Assembly: GCA_016931365.1 (NCBI GenBank)
Contig: JAFGEY010000163.1
Span: forward strand, 1-7,517
Reading direction: 5' to 3'
DNA: 7,517 bases
From: Anaerolineae bacterium
GTDB lineage: Bacteria; Chloroflexota; Anaerolineae; JAFGEY01
Part shown: piece by piece, positions 1 to 6,868 of the stretch
How positions within the stretch are numbered: the stretch's first letter is position 1
Layout: each line of letters begins with the position of its first letter
Notes under the pieces: generated by a model
What the model saw: only the letters and a program-made list of their open reading frames with translations
Database searches by the model: none
What the model was told of the DNA's origin: nothing
Made by a program: the position numbers and the translations under genes

Positions 1-53
1 ATGGACCACCTCTCAAGATGACTTGCGGGTCCAGGCGCCAGGGGCGATCCCGG

Positions 54-1760
54 TCAGGCTTGGGGATATGCGGCTGCCCAGCGGCGCACCTTGGCCTCGA
101 GCAGATCGAGCGGAATGCCGCCGTCGCTGTGGACCAGGTCGTGAAACGCGCGCAGGTCAAAGCACGCGCCCAGCGCCTGCTCGGCGAACTGGCGCAGCTC
201 GCGAATTTTGATCTCGCCGATCTGATACGCCAGCGCCTGCCCGGGCCACGAGATATAGCGGTCGATCTCGTTGCCGATGTTGAGCATGGTCAGCGCCGTG
301 TTCTCGGCCATCAGATCGATGGCCTGCTGGCGCGTCCAGCCCATATAGTGCATGCCCGTGTCCACCACCAGGCGACAGGCGCGCCACATGGCATAGGTCA
401 GGCGGCCAAAGTCGCTGTAGGGGTCCTGGTAAAAGCCCATTTCCAGGCCCAGCCGCTCGGCATAGAGCGCCCAGCCCTCGCCAAAAGCGGTCACCCAGCC
501 AAAGCGGCGAAAGGGCGGCATATCCAGTTCTTGCTGCAAGGCAATCTGCAAGTGATGGCCGGGCACGGCCTCGTGCAGCGAGAGCGCTTCCAACTCGTAC
601 AGCGGGCGGCTCTTGAGGTCATAGGTATTGATATAGTAAAAGCCGGCCTGCGTGCCGTCGCCGGCGGGCGGAAAGTAATAGGCGGTGGTGGTTTCGGGAG
701 CGATGTAGTCGGGCACCGCGCGAATGCCATAGGGGGTGCGCGGCAGGGTCTTGAACAGGCGCGGCAACTGCCCATCGATCCGCTTGAGGATGAGCGCCGC
801 TTCTTTCATCAATGCTTCAGGCGTATCGACGTAAAAACGCGGATCGGTGCGTAAAAAGTGAATAAACTGCCCGAGATCGCCATCAAAATTCACCCGGCGC
901 ATGATCTCGTCCATCTCGGCGCGGATGCGGGCCACCTCGGCCAAGCCGATGTCGTGCACCTGCTGCGGGGTCAGATCGAGGGTGGTGTATTTGCGCACGC
1001 AGTGCTCGTAAAAGGCGCGCCCATCGGGCAGCGCCGCCGCGGCGATCTCGTCGCTGGCGGCGGGCAGGTAGTCGTCGCGCACAAAGCGCAGCAGCGCCCG
1101 GTAGCCGGGCGACACCGATCGCTCGATGGCCCGACGCCCCAGGTCGGCCAGCCGCACCCCCTCGGCCGGGGCGATGCCTGGGGGCAGGGCCAGAAAAGGT
1201 TTGTACAGCAGGTGGGCGCGCCCATCGTCGACGATCTGGGCGCGGATGGCCCCGTCCATGCCCTGGAGCGCGATTTTGGGCGGCATGTGCCCACTGTCGA
1301 TGGCCCCGCGCAGCAAGAGAATGTATTGATCGACCAGGGCAGCAAAACCGTCCAGCCGCGCCGCATAGTTTTCATAGTCCTGAACGGTGTTCAGGGGAAC
1401 GATATGCGGCAGTTCGAGAAAATCGGTGTGGAAACCGCCCAGCCGGGTAAAGGGCATACGATAGGTGTGAAACCGCAGGTCGGCCATCCGATCGCCCAGG
1501 AAGCGGGCAAACATGGCATAGTTGACCTGCTGCGCGGGGGGCAGCGCGGCGCGGTCCAGCGCGTTCAGCCGCGCCAGGAATGTTTCGATCTGCGCCAGCC
1601 TTTGTTGGTAATCCCGCTCAGAAACCAAAGGCAGGCGGTCGTTGAAGCGATGATCGCCGCAGCGGGTGGCAAAAGTGGGATCGTCGCGCATTTCCCACTC
1701 CCAGGCTTCATCCAACAACGCTGAGAATTTTTCGCTGGTTTCGTTTGTTTCTGTAAACAT
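54..1760 (-). CDS. DUF885 family zincin-like metallopeptidase
   Basis: This 568-residue protein matches the DUF885 family (PF05960), predicted zinc-dependent peptidases of zincin fold whose substrates are mostly unknown. Visible family marks are HEAVPGHH at residues 396-403, GEGWALYAE starting near 427 (its Glu428 is the probable further zinc ligand), and the C-terminal block SWPGQALAYQIGEIK around 503-517. The spacing His-Glu-x4-His-His differs from textbook HExxH but is the form usual in this family. No signal peptide or membrane segment is seen, so it is probably cytoplasmic, and the length is normal for the family. The ATG at 1760 is chosen because GGAGG lies 7 bases upstream; reading further upstream in the same frame would overlap the flavin reductase gene and yields no family-like sequence. 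It follows that gene after 64 bases. Family assignment is seen directly; peptidase activity is inferred. Confidence 0.93.
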   Translation of the reverse strand: MFTETNETSEKFSALLDEAWEWEMRDDPTFATRCGDHRFNDRLPLVSERDYQQRLAQIETFLARLNALDRAALPPAQQVNYAMFARFLGDRMADLRFHTYRMPFTRLGGFHTDFLELPHIVPLNTVQDYENYAARLDGFAALVDQYILLLRGAIDSGHMPPKIALQGMDGAIRAQIVDDGRAHLLYKPFLALPPGIAPAEGVRLADLGRRAIERSVSPGYRALLRFVRDDYLPAASDEIAAAALPDGRAFYEHCVRKYTTLDLTPQQVHDIGLAEVARIRAEMDEIMRRVNFDGDLGQFIHFLRTDPRFYVDTPEALMKEAALILKRIDGQLPRLFKTLPRTPYGIRAVPDYIAPETTTAYYFPPAGDGTQAGFYYINTYDLKSRPLYELEALSLHEAVPGHHLQIALQQELDMPPFRRFGWVTAFGEGWALYAERLGLEMGFYQDPYSDFGRLTYAMWRACRLVVDTGMHYMGWTRQQAIDLMAENTALTMLNIGNEIDRYISWPGQALAYQIGEIKIRELRQFAEQALGACFDLRAFHDLVHSDGGIPLDLLEAKVRRWAAAYPQA

Positions 1761-1767
1761 TTGGGCG

Positions 1768-1772
1768 CCTCC
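1768..1772 (-). promoter_or_regulatory. Ribosome binding site deciding the DUF885 start
   Basis: GGAGG on the minus strand, 7 bases before the ATG at 1760. It settles the start against a longer in-frame extension up to 1880 that would run 56 bases into the preceding gene. Confidence 0.8.
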
Positions 1773-1785
1773 AATATATGATAGA

Positions 1786-1807
1786 CGACCGGCCAACCCG
1801 ACCGGCC
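1786..1807. repeat. Short direct repeat, 2 x 9 bases, in the gap before the DUF885 gene
   Basis: The 9-mer cgaccggcc occurs at 1786-1794 and again at 1799-1807 (13-base period) within the 64-base gap between the flavin reductase stop and the DUF885 start. Because each copy contains the self-complementary ccgg/ggcc core, the pair could also pair as RNA. It could be a binding site for a regulator or a chance result of high GC; no function can be assigned. Confidence 0.4.
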
Positions 1808-1824
1808 GCCAAACCGGGGAACGA

Positions 1825-2364
1825 TCATTCGATTTTTTCGCCCAGCATCCAGAACTCGCCCAGGACAAAGGCAAAGCCATTCAAGCGGTCGATGCGAATC
1901 TTGCCTTCATCGTCCAGCAGGGCCTCATCCACGTGCTGGGCCACGGCTTCGCCCAGGAACAGGTCATGGTCGCCGATCTCTTGGATGCCGATCACCCGGC
2001 ACTCGATGTTGACCGGGCACTCGGCGATCAACGGCGGTTTGACCACCGACGCCGGCAGCGGCGTCAGCCCGGTCAGGGCGAATTTATTCACCGACCGGCC
2101 GGACACACGCCCGCAGGCCCACACCTGTTCGGCGATCGCCCGGGTGGGCAGGTTGACCACGTACTCGCCGCACTGGCCGATCAGGCCGTGCGAGTAGGTC
2201 GCCTTGCGGATGGCGATGCCCAGGATCACCGGGCGGGAAATAGAGATATTGAACACTTCACCGAGGGTGATGATGTTGGGTTTGCCTTCGGCATCGATCG
2301 AGGTAATCAGCCCCGCCGGCGTGGGATACACCGGGCGATGCGGTTTGACTTGTGTTTTGGTCAT
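1825..2364 (-). CDS. Flavin reductase-like domain protein (FMN-binding split barrel)
   Basis: This 179-residue protein fits the flavin reductase-like family (PF01613, DIM6/NTAB type), small FMN-binding proteins that reduce flavin with NAD(P)H or act as flavoproteins. Supporting sequence: the early strand PTPAGLITSIDAEGKPNIITLG (residues 15-36), the segment SISRPVILGIAIRKATYSHGLI (41-62) and YVVNLPTRAIAEQV (68-81), where this family binds FMN, then SVNKFALTGLTPLPAS (91-106) and CPVNIECRV (116-124). Length is typical. The start has GAGGA 7 bases upstream. No signal peptide, so cytoplasmic. It lies 48 bases after the lipoprotein gene and 64 before the DUF885 gene, and nothing in the context names a partner oxygenase or substrate. 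Family is clear; the exact reaction is unknown. Confidence 0.92.
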   Translation of the reverse strand: MTKTQVKPHRPVYPTPAGLITSIDAEGKPNIITLGEVFNISISRPVILGIAIRKATYSHGLIGQCGEYVVNLPTRAIAEQVWACGRVSGRSVNKFALTGLTPLPASVVKPPLIAECPVNIECRVIGIQEIGDHDLFLGEAVAQHVDEALLDDEGKIRIDRLNGFAFVLGEFWMLGEKIE

Positions 2365-2412
2365 TTGGTTTTCCTCGTATCATAGCGAGATCGGCGGCGG
2401 CTTGCCGCTTTC

Positions 2413-3789
2413 CTACGGCCAGATCGAGCTAGAGTCGATCAGATACACCTCGATCTGCTCGCTGCCCGAACGCCCCCAGTTGGAGGTGAACAGGACGCGG
2501 GTCAGGTCGGAGTTCGTCGTGGCGTGCGGCTCGGCCCAATAGTCGTGCTCCTGCTCCGGATCGACTCGCGAATGGGTGTGCGCCAGGCGAACCACCCGCC
2601 CGCCGGCCTTCAACTCCAGGACAAAGACCTGGTCGTCCATCCAGGTAAAGGCGTCGGGATCGCCCCCGCTGTAGGTGGACGCCAGCACCCAGCCGGGACG
2701 CTCGTAGGCCAGCCCGGAAAAGTGAAACCCCAATGGCGTGTGGCTGAAATCAATCGCCCACAGCGGCGTTGCCTGTCCGGTAGCCAGATCGAGCATGGCG
2801 ATGTGATCGCTGTCGATGTCCTGGTAGACGACCACCTCGCGCCCCTGCGCGTCCAGCGCGGTGTCGTAATGCCCGGCGATGCGCAGCAGCCCCCGCCCCT
2901 GCCGCAGTTCGCGGTCGTAGGCCATCAACCCGCACGGACGCGCATCCGTGCCCAGCGCGCCTCTGTCGCAAGCGCGATCAAAAGAAGCCAAAAAGTAGGC
3001 GCCCAGCGGGCTGACCGTCACGTGATCGACGTCCTCCTCGATGCCGGGCACGCCGCGCACGTCGCGCACCGTCACCCGGTCGGCGTCCAGATCATAGATC
3101 AAAAAGGCGATGGGCAGCCAATCTCCGTCCTCGGCCATCAAGCCCCAGGTGCGGGTATCGCGCGAAGGCCGCCCCTCGTAGCGCGTCCACACGGCGACCG
3201 CCGGGGCGGGCACGTCGACGGCGAAATCGTGCACCACCTCGGCCTGTCCCGTGCTCACGTCGTAGGCCATCAGCCGCGTCTCTTCGGTATAGTAGATGAG
3301 GTTGGGGTTCCGGGCGTCCCAACGCGGCTCATTGACGAGCGGCAGTTGCGCCAATGGGTGCAGCGAGCGGGCGTCGTACAGATACCAGTTCGCCTCGATG
3401 CTGCGCAGCAGCAGGTAGCGCCCGTCGGCGTTGAAAGCCGGCACGCGCGCGTATTCGGTCTTGATCCCCGGCGAGGCGTCGCCGGCCGACAGGTCGGCGC
3501 GCCGATCGGTCACCCGCACCAGGCAGGCGCCAAAGACCGGGTCGCGAAAGGGGACGCGCGGCGACGGTTCGGCCAACGCGGGCGGCCGGCGCACCTCGAG
3601 ATCGACGATCCGGGATGGTTGAGGATCGTCGCACAGCGGCAAGGGAAGCGGTTCAAGAGAGGCCGCAGGCAATGCCGCCGCCGGCAGCGGCGTTGTGGTT
3701 TCGGCCGGTAAGGCGATGGGTGAGGCACATCCGCCGATCAGGCAGACCAGCAGGAAACATATGACACACCAACTGCGCTGTCGTATCAT
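2413..3789 (-). CDS. Secreted lipoprotein with probable beta-propeller (TolB/PD40-like) repeats
   Basis: The 458-residue product starts with a lipoprotein signal: basic MIRQR, a hydrophobic stretch, then the lipobox I-G-G-Cys with Cys21 as the predicted lipidated residue. A Pro/Ala/Thr/Leu-rich linker (about 22-58) follows. The rest alternates short strands in the pattern of TolB/PD40-type propeller blades: FNADGRYLLLRS (119-130), WYLYDARSLHPLAQL (135-149), LMAYDVSTGQAEVV (173-186), IAMLDLATGQATPLW (330-344) and VFVLELKAGGRVVRL (388-402), closing with LTRVLFTSNWGRSG (429-442). No catalytic motif is recognised, so binding or scaffolding on the cell surface is as likely as an enzyme. The start is firm: GGAGGAG lies 4 bases upstream. 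The gap before it carries a perfect palindrome. The lipoprotein call is strong, the propeller call moderate, and the function unknown. Confidence 0.85.
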   Translation of the reverse strand: MIRQRSWCVICFLLVCLIGGCASPIALPAETTTPLPAAALPAASLEPLPLPLCDDPQPSRIVDLEVRRPPALAEPSPRVPFRDPVFGACLVRVTDRRADLSAGDASPGIKTEYARVPAFNADGRYLLLRSIEANWYLYDARSLHPLAQLPLVNEPRWDARNPNLIYYTEETRLMAYDVSTGQAEVVHDFAVDVPAPAVAVWTRYEGRPSRDTRTWGLMAEDGDWLPIAFLIYDLDADRVTVRDVRGVPGIEEDVDHVTVSPLGAYFLASFDRACDRGALGTDARPCGLMAYDRELRQGRGLLRIAGHYDTALDAQGREVVVYQDIDSDHIAMLDLATGQATPLWAIDFSHTPLGFHFSGLAYERPGWVLASTYSGGDPDAFTWMDDQVFVLELKAGGRVVRLAHTHSRVDPEQEHDYWAEPHATTNSDLTRVLFTSNWGRSGSEQIEVYLIDSSSIWP

Positions 3790-3793
3790 CGAA

Positions 3794-3800
3794 CTCCTCC
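3794..3800 (-). promoter_or_regulatory. Strong ribosome binding site of the lipoprotein gene
   Basis: GGAGGAG on the minus strand, 4 bases before the ATG at 3789. It is the longest match to the anti-Shine-Dalgarno sequence in the window. It also lies inside a 31-codon reading frame whose TGA (3788-3786) overlaps the lipoprotein ATG as ATGA. Confidence 0.75.
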
Positions 3801-3818
3801 CTCATCATTCAGGCTCTC

Positions 3819-3832
3819 CGCGGTATACCGCG
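3819..3832. promoter_or_regulatory. Perfect 14-base palindrome upstream of the lipoprotein gene (possible operator)
   Basis: CGCGGTATACCGCG reads the same on both strands, is centred 36 bases upstream of the lipoprotein ATG, and sits just ahead of its ribosome binding site. This is a usual place for a dimeric repressor site. It also forms the right-hand end (on the minus strand) of a 45-base sequence repeated at 5343-5387, where the palindrome is broken after GCGGTATAC. No known regulator is assigned. Confidence 0.4.
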
Positions 3833-3864
3833 CGCCGGCGCCGATCAGGTGGTACGCCGTCAGC
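3820..3864. repeat. 45-base dispersed repeat, copy A
   Basis: This 45-base stretch matches 5343-5387 in the same orientation with no gaps, 38 of 45 bases identical by hand alignment. It lies 64 bases downstream of the GNAT stop codon, in the gap before the lipoprotein gene. Read on the minus strand, one frame gives LTAYHLIGAGARYTA against LTAHHLTGVGTLYTA in the other copy. Most base differences change the residue, so conservation looks like that of a DNA or RNA element rather than of a protein, but a tiny peptide cannot be excluded. Confidence 0.65.
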
Positions 3865-3928
3865 CCCGGCTGCCACGTCAAAAGCTATGACCACGAGCAG
3901 CTTGATCTTGCGTGGCGCAGTATCGATT

Positions 3929-4510
3929 TCAACCATAGCTCACTGTTGCTGATTTCCACTCCTCCGGCCAACGGTCAATTCGCCGCTCCAAGTACGATTC
4001 TATGCCATCCTCCGGATCGATATGCGAGCCAATCTCCCTGAACCCCAGCGAGCGCGCCATTGCCAAAGACGCTTCATTGCTCGGAGTGATGGAGAGGATG
4101 AAACACCGCTGGCCGTGCGTCTCGAACGCCCACTTGATCAGCGCCAGCGCCGCTTCTTTGGCGAACCCCTGCCTGCGGAAGGACGGTGCAATTGCATAGC
4201 CGAGTTCCACCCCGTCTGCGGCCACGTCGCGCAGGTCTTCGGGCTTGGGCGGCGAGTGAAAGCCGATGCGGCCGCACATCGTTCGAGACGCTCTGATGAC
4301 GATGGCGCGCAGCAACCAGGGCTGCACAGCAGGGTCGGCGCGTATCTGCTGCAGCCGCCGCTGGATCGTCCGCTCGCCGATGGCGAGATCGTCTGGCATT
4401 TGAAAACCGCCGATTTGTGAAGCGCGGGTGAGATCGCCTTTGAGCAGCGCTTCAAGCAACGCCGGCCCCATCGAGATCAGGTCGAGGCGGGGCGAGCGGA
4501 TCACGTTCAC
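3929..4510 (-). CDS. GNAT family N-acetyltransferase (RimJ/RimL-like)
   Basis: This protein of 193 residues belongs to the GNAT superfamily (Acetyltransf_3 type), which moves an acetyl group from acetyl-CoA to an amine. The acetyl-CoA pyrophosphate loop is RRQGFAKEA (residues 112-120, pattern R-R-x-G-x-A), preceded by the strand VELGYAIAP (101-109). Late family marks are the Asn in TPSNEASLAMARSLGF (142-157), which usually faces CoA, and the closing GFREIG. The substrate cannot be told; both protein N-terminal and small-molecule acetyltransferases look like this. I chose the GTG at 4510 because AGGAG lies 10 bases upstream and the sequence then begins like its relatives (NVIRSPRLDLI). A TTG at 4579 would add 23 residues with no ribosome binding site and no family similarity. 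It follows the SEC-C gene by 82 bases. Confidence 0.92.
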   Translation of the reverse strand: MNVIRSPRLDLISMGPALLEALLKGDLTRASQIGGFQMPDDLAIGERTIQRRLQQIRADPAVQPWLLRAIVIRASRTMCGRIGFHSPPKPEDLRDVAADGVELGYAIAPSFRRQGFAKEAALALIKWAFETHGQRCFILSITPSNEASLAMARSLGFREIGSHIDPEDGIESYLERRIDRWPEEWKSATVSYG

Positions 4511-4520
4511 GGCGTGTTTT

Positions 4521-4525
4521 CTCCT
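4521..4525 (-). promoter_or_regulatory. Ribosome binding site deciding the GNAT start (GTG)
   Basis: AGGAG on the minus strand, 10 bases before the GTG at 4510. A second in-frame GTG at 4504 would be 16 bases away, and an upstream TTG at 4579 has no such site, so the GTG at 4510 is preferred. Confidence 0.65.
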
Positions 4526-4557
4526 CGGTGTGATACCCTTGATGTTTTCCCGGCAGG

Positions 4558-4586
4558 TGTACCAGGTTCGATCTGACAAATGTCAA
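4558..4586 (-). promoter_or_regulatory. Possible promoter with dyad over its -35 box, ahead of the GNAT gene
   Basis: A perfect TTGACA hexamer (4586-4581, minus strand) sits in the SEC-C/GNAT gap. At a 17-base spacing the -10 would be GGTACA (4563-4558), which is poor. The dyad TGACA-N2-TGTCA (4574-4585) overlaps the -35. The geometry suggests a weak, possibly regulated promoter for the GNAT gene; the weak -10 makes this uncertain. Confidence 0.35.
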
Positions 4587-4592
4587 AGGGAT

Positions 4593-5177
<585 letters not shown>

Positions 5178-5207
5178 GTTATTCCTCCGTTATGTCAGAT
5201 GCACATT

Positions 5208-5337
5208 GGGCGCTCAACCGGCAGGTCGGTCAAGTGGATGCCCATCATTCCCGCGCGGGGTTAGCGGGAATCCAACATGCGGGCATGGCGAACTTGAACG
5301 CCCGTCGTTTCCTCTTACACCACGTCTTTGAGCGCCC
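5208..5337. repeat. Nested inverted repeats with REP-like hairpin
   Basis: The core is attcccgc (5247-5254) and its exact complement gcgggaat (5264-5271) with a 9-base loop, of the same look as the widespread dispersed CATTCCCGC...GCGGGAATCC palindromes. Around it sit further complementary arms in the correct nested order: atgccc/gggcat (5238-5243 and 5281-5286), tcaagt/acttga (5230-5235 and 5292-5297) and gggcgctcaa/ttgagcgccc (5208-5217 and 5328-5337). Together these make a 130-base imperfect palindrome between the YgjP and SEC-C genes. It may be a REP/MITE-type element or a structured RNA 3' end that acts as a transcript boundary. No U-run follows, so it is not a standard terminator. Confidence 0.65.
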
Positions 5338-5410
5338 TCGATGCGGTATACAACGTGCCGACGCCGGTCAGGTGATGCGCCGTCAGCGCACGGCGAGCCA
5401 CGCGCAGCAC
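5315..5410 (-). CDS. Possible 31-residue small ORF (doubtful)
   Basis: From a GTG at 5410, preceded by AGAGGA at about the right distance, an open frame of 31 codons runs to TAA. Its middle, LTAHHLTGVGTLYTA, resembles LTAYHLIGAGARYTA in the gap before the lipoprotein gene, where a TTG-started frame (3881-3786) is also 31 codons long. No family is recognised. The many residue-changing differences between the two copies argue against a conserved peptide, so this is listed only because both copies remain open and both follow a real gene. Confidence 0.2.
   Translation of the reverse strand: MLRVARRALTAHHLTGVGTLYTASRALKDVV
5343..5387. repeat. 45-base dispersed repeat, copy B
   Basis: Direct counterpart of 3820-3864 (38 of 45 identical, ungapped). 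It sits 38 bases downstream of the YgjP stop codon, so both copies lie just behind the 3' end of a minus-strand gene. The end that forms a perfect palindrome in copy A is changed here (GCGGTATACAAC). Confidence 0.65.
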
Positions 5411-5425
5411 TTGGGCGATTTCCTC

Positions 5426-6145
5426 TTAACCAAACTCGTACTCATCCAGCCTCTTCTGTCGCTCCCGCCAATCCGGCATCGCGCGATCCAGCAATGCGTG
5501 GAACGCCGGCCCGTGATTTCGCTCCACCAGGTGACACAACTCGTGCATCACCACATAATCGATCAGCACCTTGGGCACCTGGATCAACTTGAGATTCAAT
5601 GCAATCCGCTTCGACCCGCTGCAACTGCCCCAGCGCGTCTTGAGCACGCGAATAGCGATCTCGGGATGGGGCGCACCCAATCGCTCTGCCCGAGGATAGC
5701 ATGCGTCGAGCCGCTCCACAAACACGCGCCGCGCCTGCCGCCGATACCACCCGTCGAGCAGCGCCTTGACGTGCCCGGTGTCGTCTTTGTCCTGCACGTG
5801 GACGAAAAACCACCCCCGCTCCAACCTGACTTGCTCCGTGTTGCCCTCGACCACTTTGAGCCGGTACTGCCGGCCCAGGTAGCGGTGCGTTTCGCCGCTG
5901 ATGTACTGCCGGGGCGGCAGATGCGGCAGGTAGCGTTCGAAATCGCGCTGCTGGCGCAGAATCCACGGGGCGCGTTTGCGCACGCGAGCCTCAACCTGGT
6001 CCATCGCGCTGCCTTCCGGGGCGGTGATGGTGACACGCAGGTCGGGGTGAACGTTGATCGCCAACGTTTCGCGCCGGGCATAGTTCACGTGGTAGCGAAT
6101 CGTGATCGTGCCGTATTGGATGTTGCGAGTCACGGGTTCGCTCAT
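5426..6145 (-). CDS. YgjP/DUF45-family zinc metallopeptidase (SprT/M48-like)
   Basis: This complete 239-residue protein belongs to the YgjP group (DUF45, COG1451), predicted zinc metallopeptidases often encoded beside hsdR in type I restriction-modification loci. The catalytic helix is MHELCHLVERNHGPAFH: His201 and His205 bind zinc, Glu202 is the general base, and His211 is the likely third ligand. The family signature TRWGSCSGSKRIALN lies at 170-184 ahead of it. The N-terminal half (strands near RYHVNYARRETLAINVHP, then VEARVRKRAPWILRQQRDFE) is also as in relatives. No signal peptide. The ATG has AGAGGG 7 bases upstream, and its first bases overlap the stop of the hsdR remnant (ATGA), so translation is probably coupled. 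Its cellular target is unknown; the pairing with HsdR suggests a role tied to restriction, but this is inference. Confidence 0.93.
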   Translation of the reverse strand: MSEPVTRNIQYGTITIRYHVNYARRETLAINVHPDLRVTITAPEGSAMDQVEARVRKRAPWILRQQRDFERYLPHLPPRQYISGETHRYLGRQYRLKVVEGNTEQVRLERGWFFVHVQDKDDTGHVKALLDGWYRRQARRVFVERLDACYPRAERLGAPHPEIAIRVLKTRWGSCSGSKRIALNLKLIQVPKVLIDYVVMHELCHLVERNHGPAFHALLDRAMPDWRERQKRLDEYEFG

Positions 6146-6840
6146 TGTTGATCCCTCTGCCTGGCGACCTCAATGACCCGCTCCAGGATTTCATCCAGGT
6201 CGGTCAGCGTCAACGGCAAGTCATGCGCCTTGCGCACGTCCCACAGGTAATCCTCCATCGCCAGACGCATCTCTTTTTGCACGTCAAGGTTCACCGTCCA
6301 ATCGCGGATTTTCTTGCTTTCGATGATCCGTTCCAGTTCAATAGCTACGTCGGCGACCAACTCGTCCATGCCGGTCTGAACGTCGCCGACCACATACTGG
6401 GCCAGCGGATCGTAGAGCACGCCGTAATAGGCCGACGCATCGCGATAGCGGCGCAGTTTAGCCGGCGCGGCTTCATCGTGCCCTTGCTGCACGGTTTTCA
6501 TAATCTCGCCGGCCCGTTTGAGGTATTCGGCTTCGCCGATCCGCCCCTCACGGTAGGCGCGGATCGTCTCGTCGATCAGGCGGGAAAAACGCTCGTAAAA
6601 GGCGGGGTCCCTTTCCATCGACTCGGTGACGGTGCGCTTGACGCGGTGGGCGATGGTGTCGGCGCGAGCGGCGATGCTCTCGATTTTGGCAATCTCGGCC
6701 TCAAAGGCGTCCGCGTCGAAAATGTTGACCTGCTCGACGATTACCGCCACCTCGCCGGATCGGATGTGGCTGTCGAGCAGCTTGCGCACCTTGCACTCGT
6801 AATCCCTGTAATCGATGGTCTCGGCGTAGCGCTGGCAACA
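6142..6840 (-). pseudogene. hsdR: Type I restriction enzyme R subunit, C-terminal fragment
   Basis: The frame encodes about 232 residues matching the C-terminal tail of type I restriction R subunits: YRDYECKVRKLLDSHI, then VNIFDADAFEAEIAKIES, the segment AARADTIAHRVKRTVTESMERDPAFYERFSRLIDE, GRIGEAEYLKR and ASAYYGVLYDPL. Full HsdR is around 1000 residues; the nuclease domain and both helicase domains are absent, and an in-frame TAA stands immediately upstream of the first readable codon (6843-6841). The tail is helical and in intact enzymes contacts the methylase complex. The only plausible start is GTG at 6789, with a poor AGGGA 13 bases upstream; it would give 215 residues. The stop overlaps the YgjP start (ATGA). 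It cannot cut or translocate DNA. The remaining frame is clean, so the loss is recent or the tail still makes a product. Confidence 0.88.
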
Positions 6841-6868
6841 TTATACCATTGCCCCTTGTTTGGGGCAA
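6840..6868 (-). promoter_or_regulatory. Promoter ahead of the hsdR remnant and YgjP gene
   Basis: TTGCCC (6868-6863) and a perfect TATAAT (6845-6840) are exactly 17 bases apart on the minus strand, a sigma70-type layout. Transcription would begin near 6833, just inside the hsdR fragment. The -35 and the whole spacer are covered by the inverted repeat at 6846-6871, so a protein bound there would block RNA polymerase. Confidence 0.6.

Larger units (their letters stand above)
5308..5428 (-). repeat. 101-base segment flanked by 10-base direct repeats, after the YgjP gene
   Basis: TAAGAGGAAA (minus strand) occurs at 5428-5419, where its TAA is the YgjP stop codon, and again exactly at 5317-5308, where its TAA closes a 36-codon frame that continues in phase with YgjP. 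The copies are 111 bases (37 codons) apart and enclose 101 bases that include the 45-base repeat copy B. The layout could be a target-site duplication around a small inserted element, or a local stop-plus-Shine-Dalgarno duplication that left a short peptide frame. Confidence 0.45.

Noticed and set aside
1..53. Start of a further minus-strand gene just outside the window
   Set aside because: GAGAGGTGG at the edge, followed by TCCAT on the minus strand, could be a ribosome binding site before an ATG, but the start codon would lie outside the window. Nothing else is seen in these 53 bases.
18..854. Long plus-strand open frame opposite the DUF885 gene
   Set aside because: It is the antisense shadow of a clear family member in GC-rich DNA. 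Similar long plus-strand frames (858-1724, 2524-3711, 5192-6151, 6145-6900) were rejected for the same reason: Arg/Gly/Ala/His-rich, no motifs, no ribosome binding sites.
1761..1880. Upstream extension of the DUF885 protein by 40 residues
   Set aside because: It overlaps the flavin reductase gene and does not look like the family; the GGAGG at 1768-1772 points to the ATG at 1760.
3805..3936. 43-codon ATG frame overlapping the GNAT stop by 8 bases (starts MVEIDTAPRK)
   Set aside because: It has no well-placed ribosome binding site, no family similarity and an Arg-rich GC-driven tail, and it uses a different frame from the one resembling the second repeat copy.
6701..6841. ATG frame beginning in the TATAAT region (MLPALRRDH...)
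   Set aside because: Its ATG overlaps the -10 box, so the predicted transcript would not contain it. It is an out-of-frame shadow of the hsdR tail.
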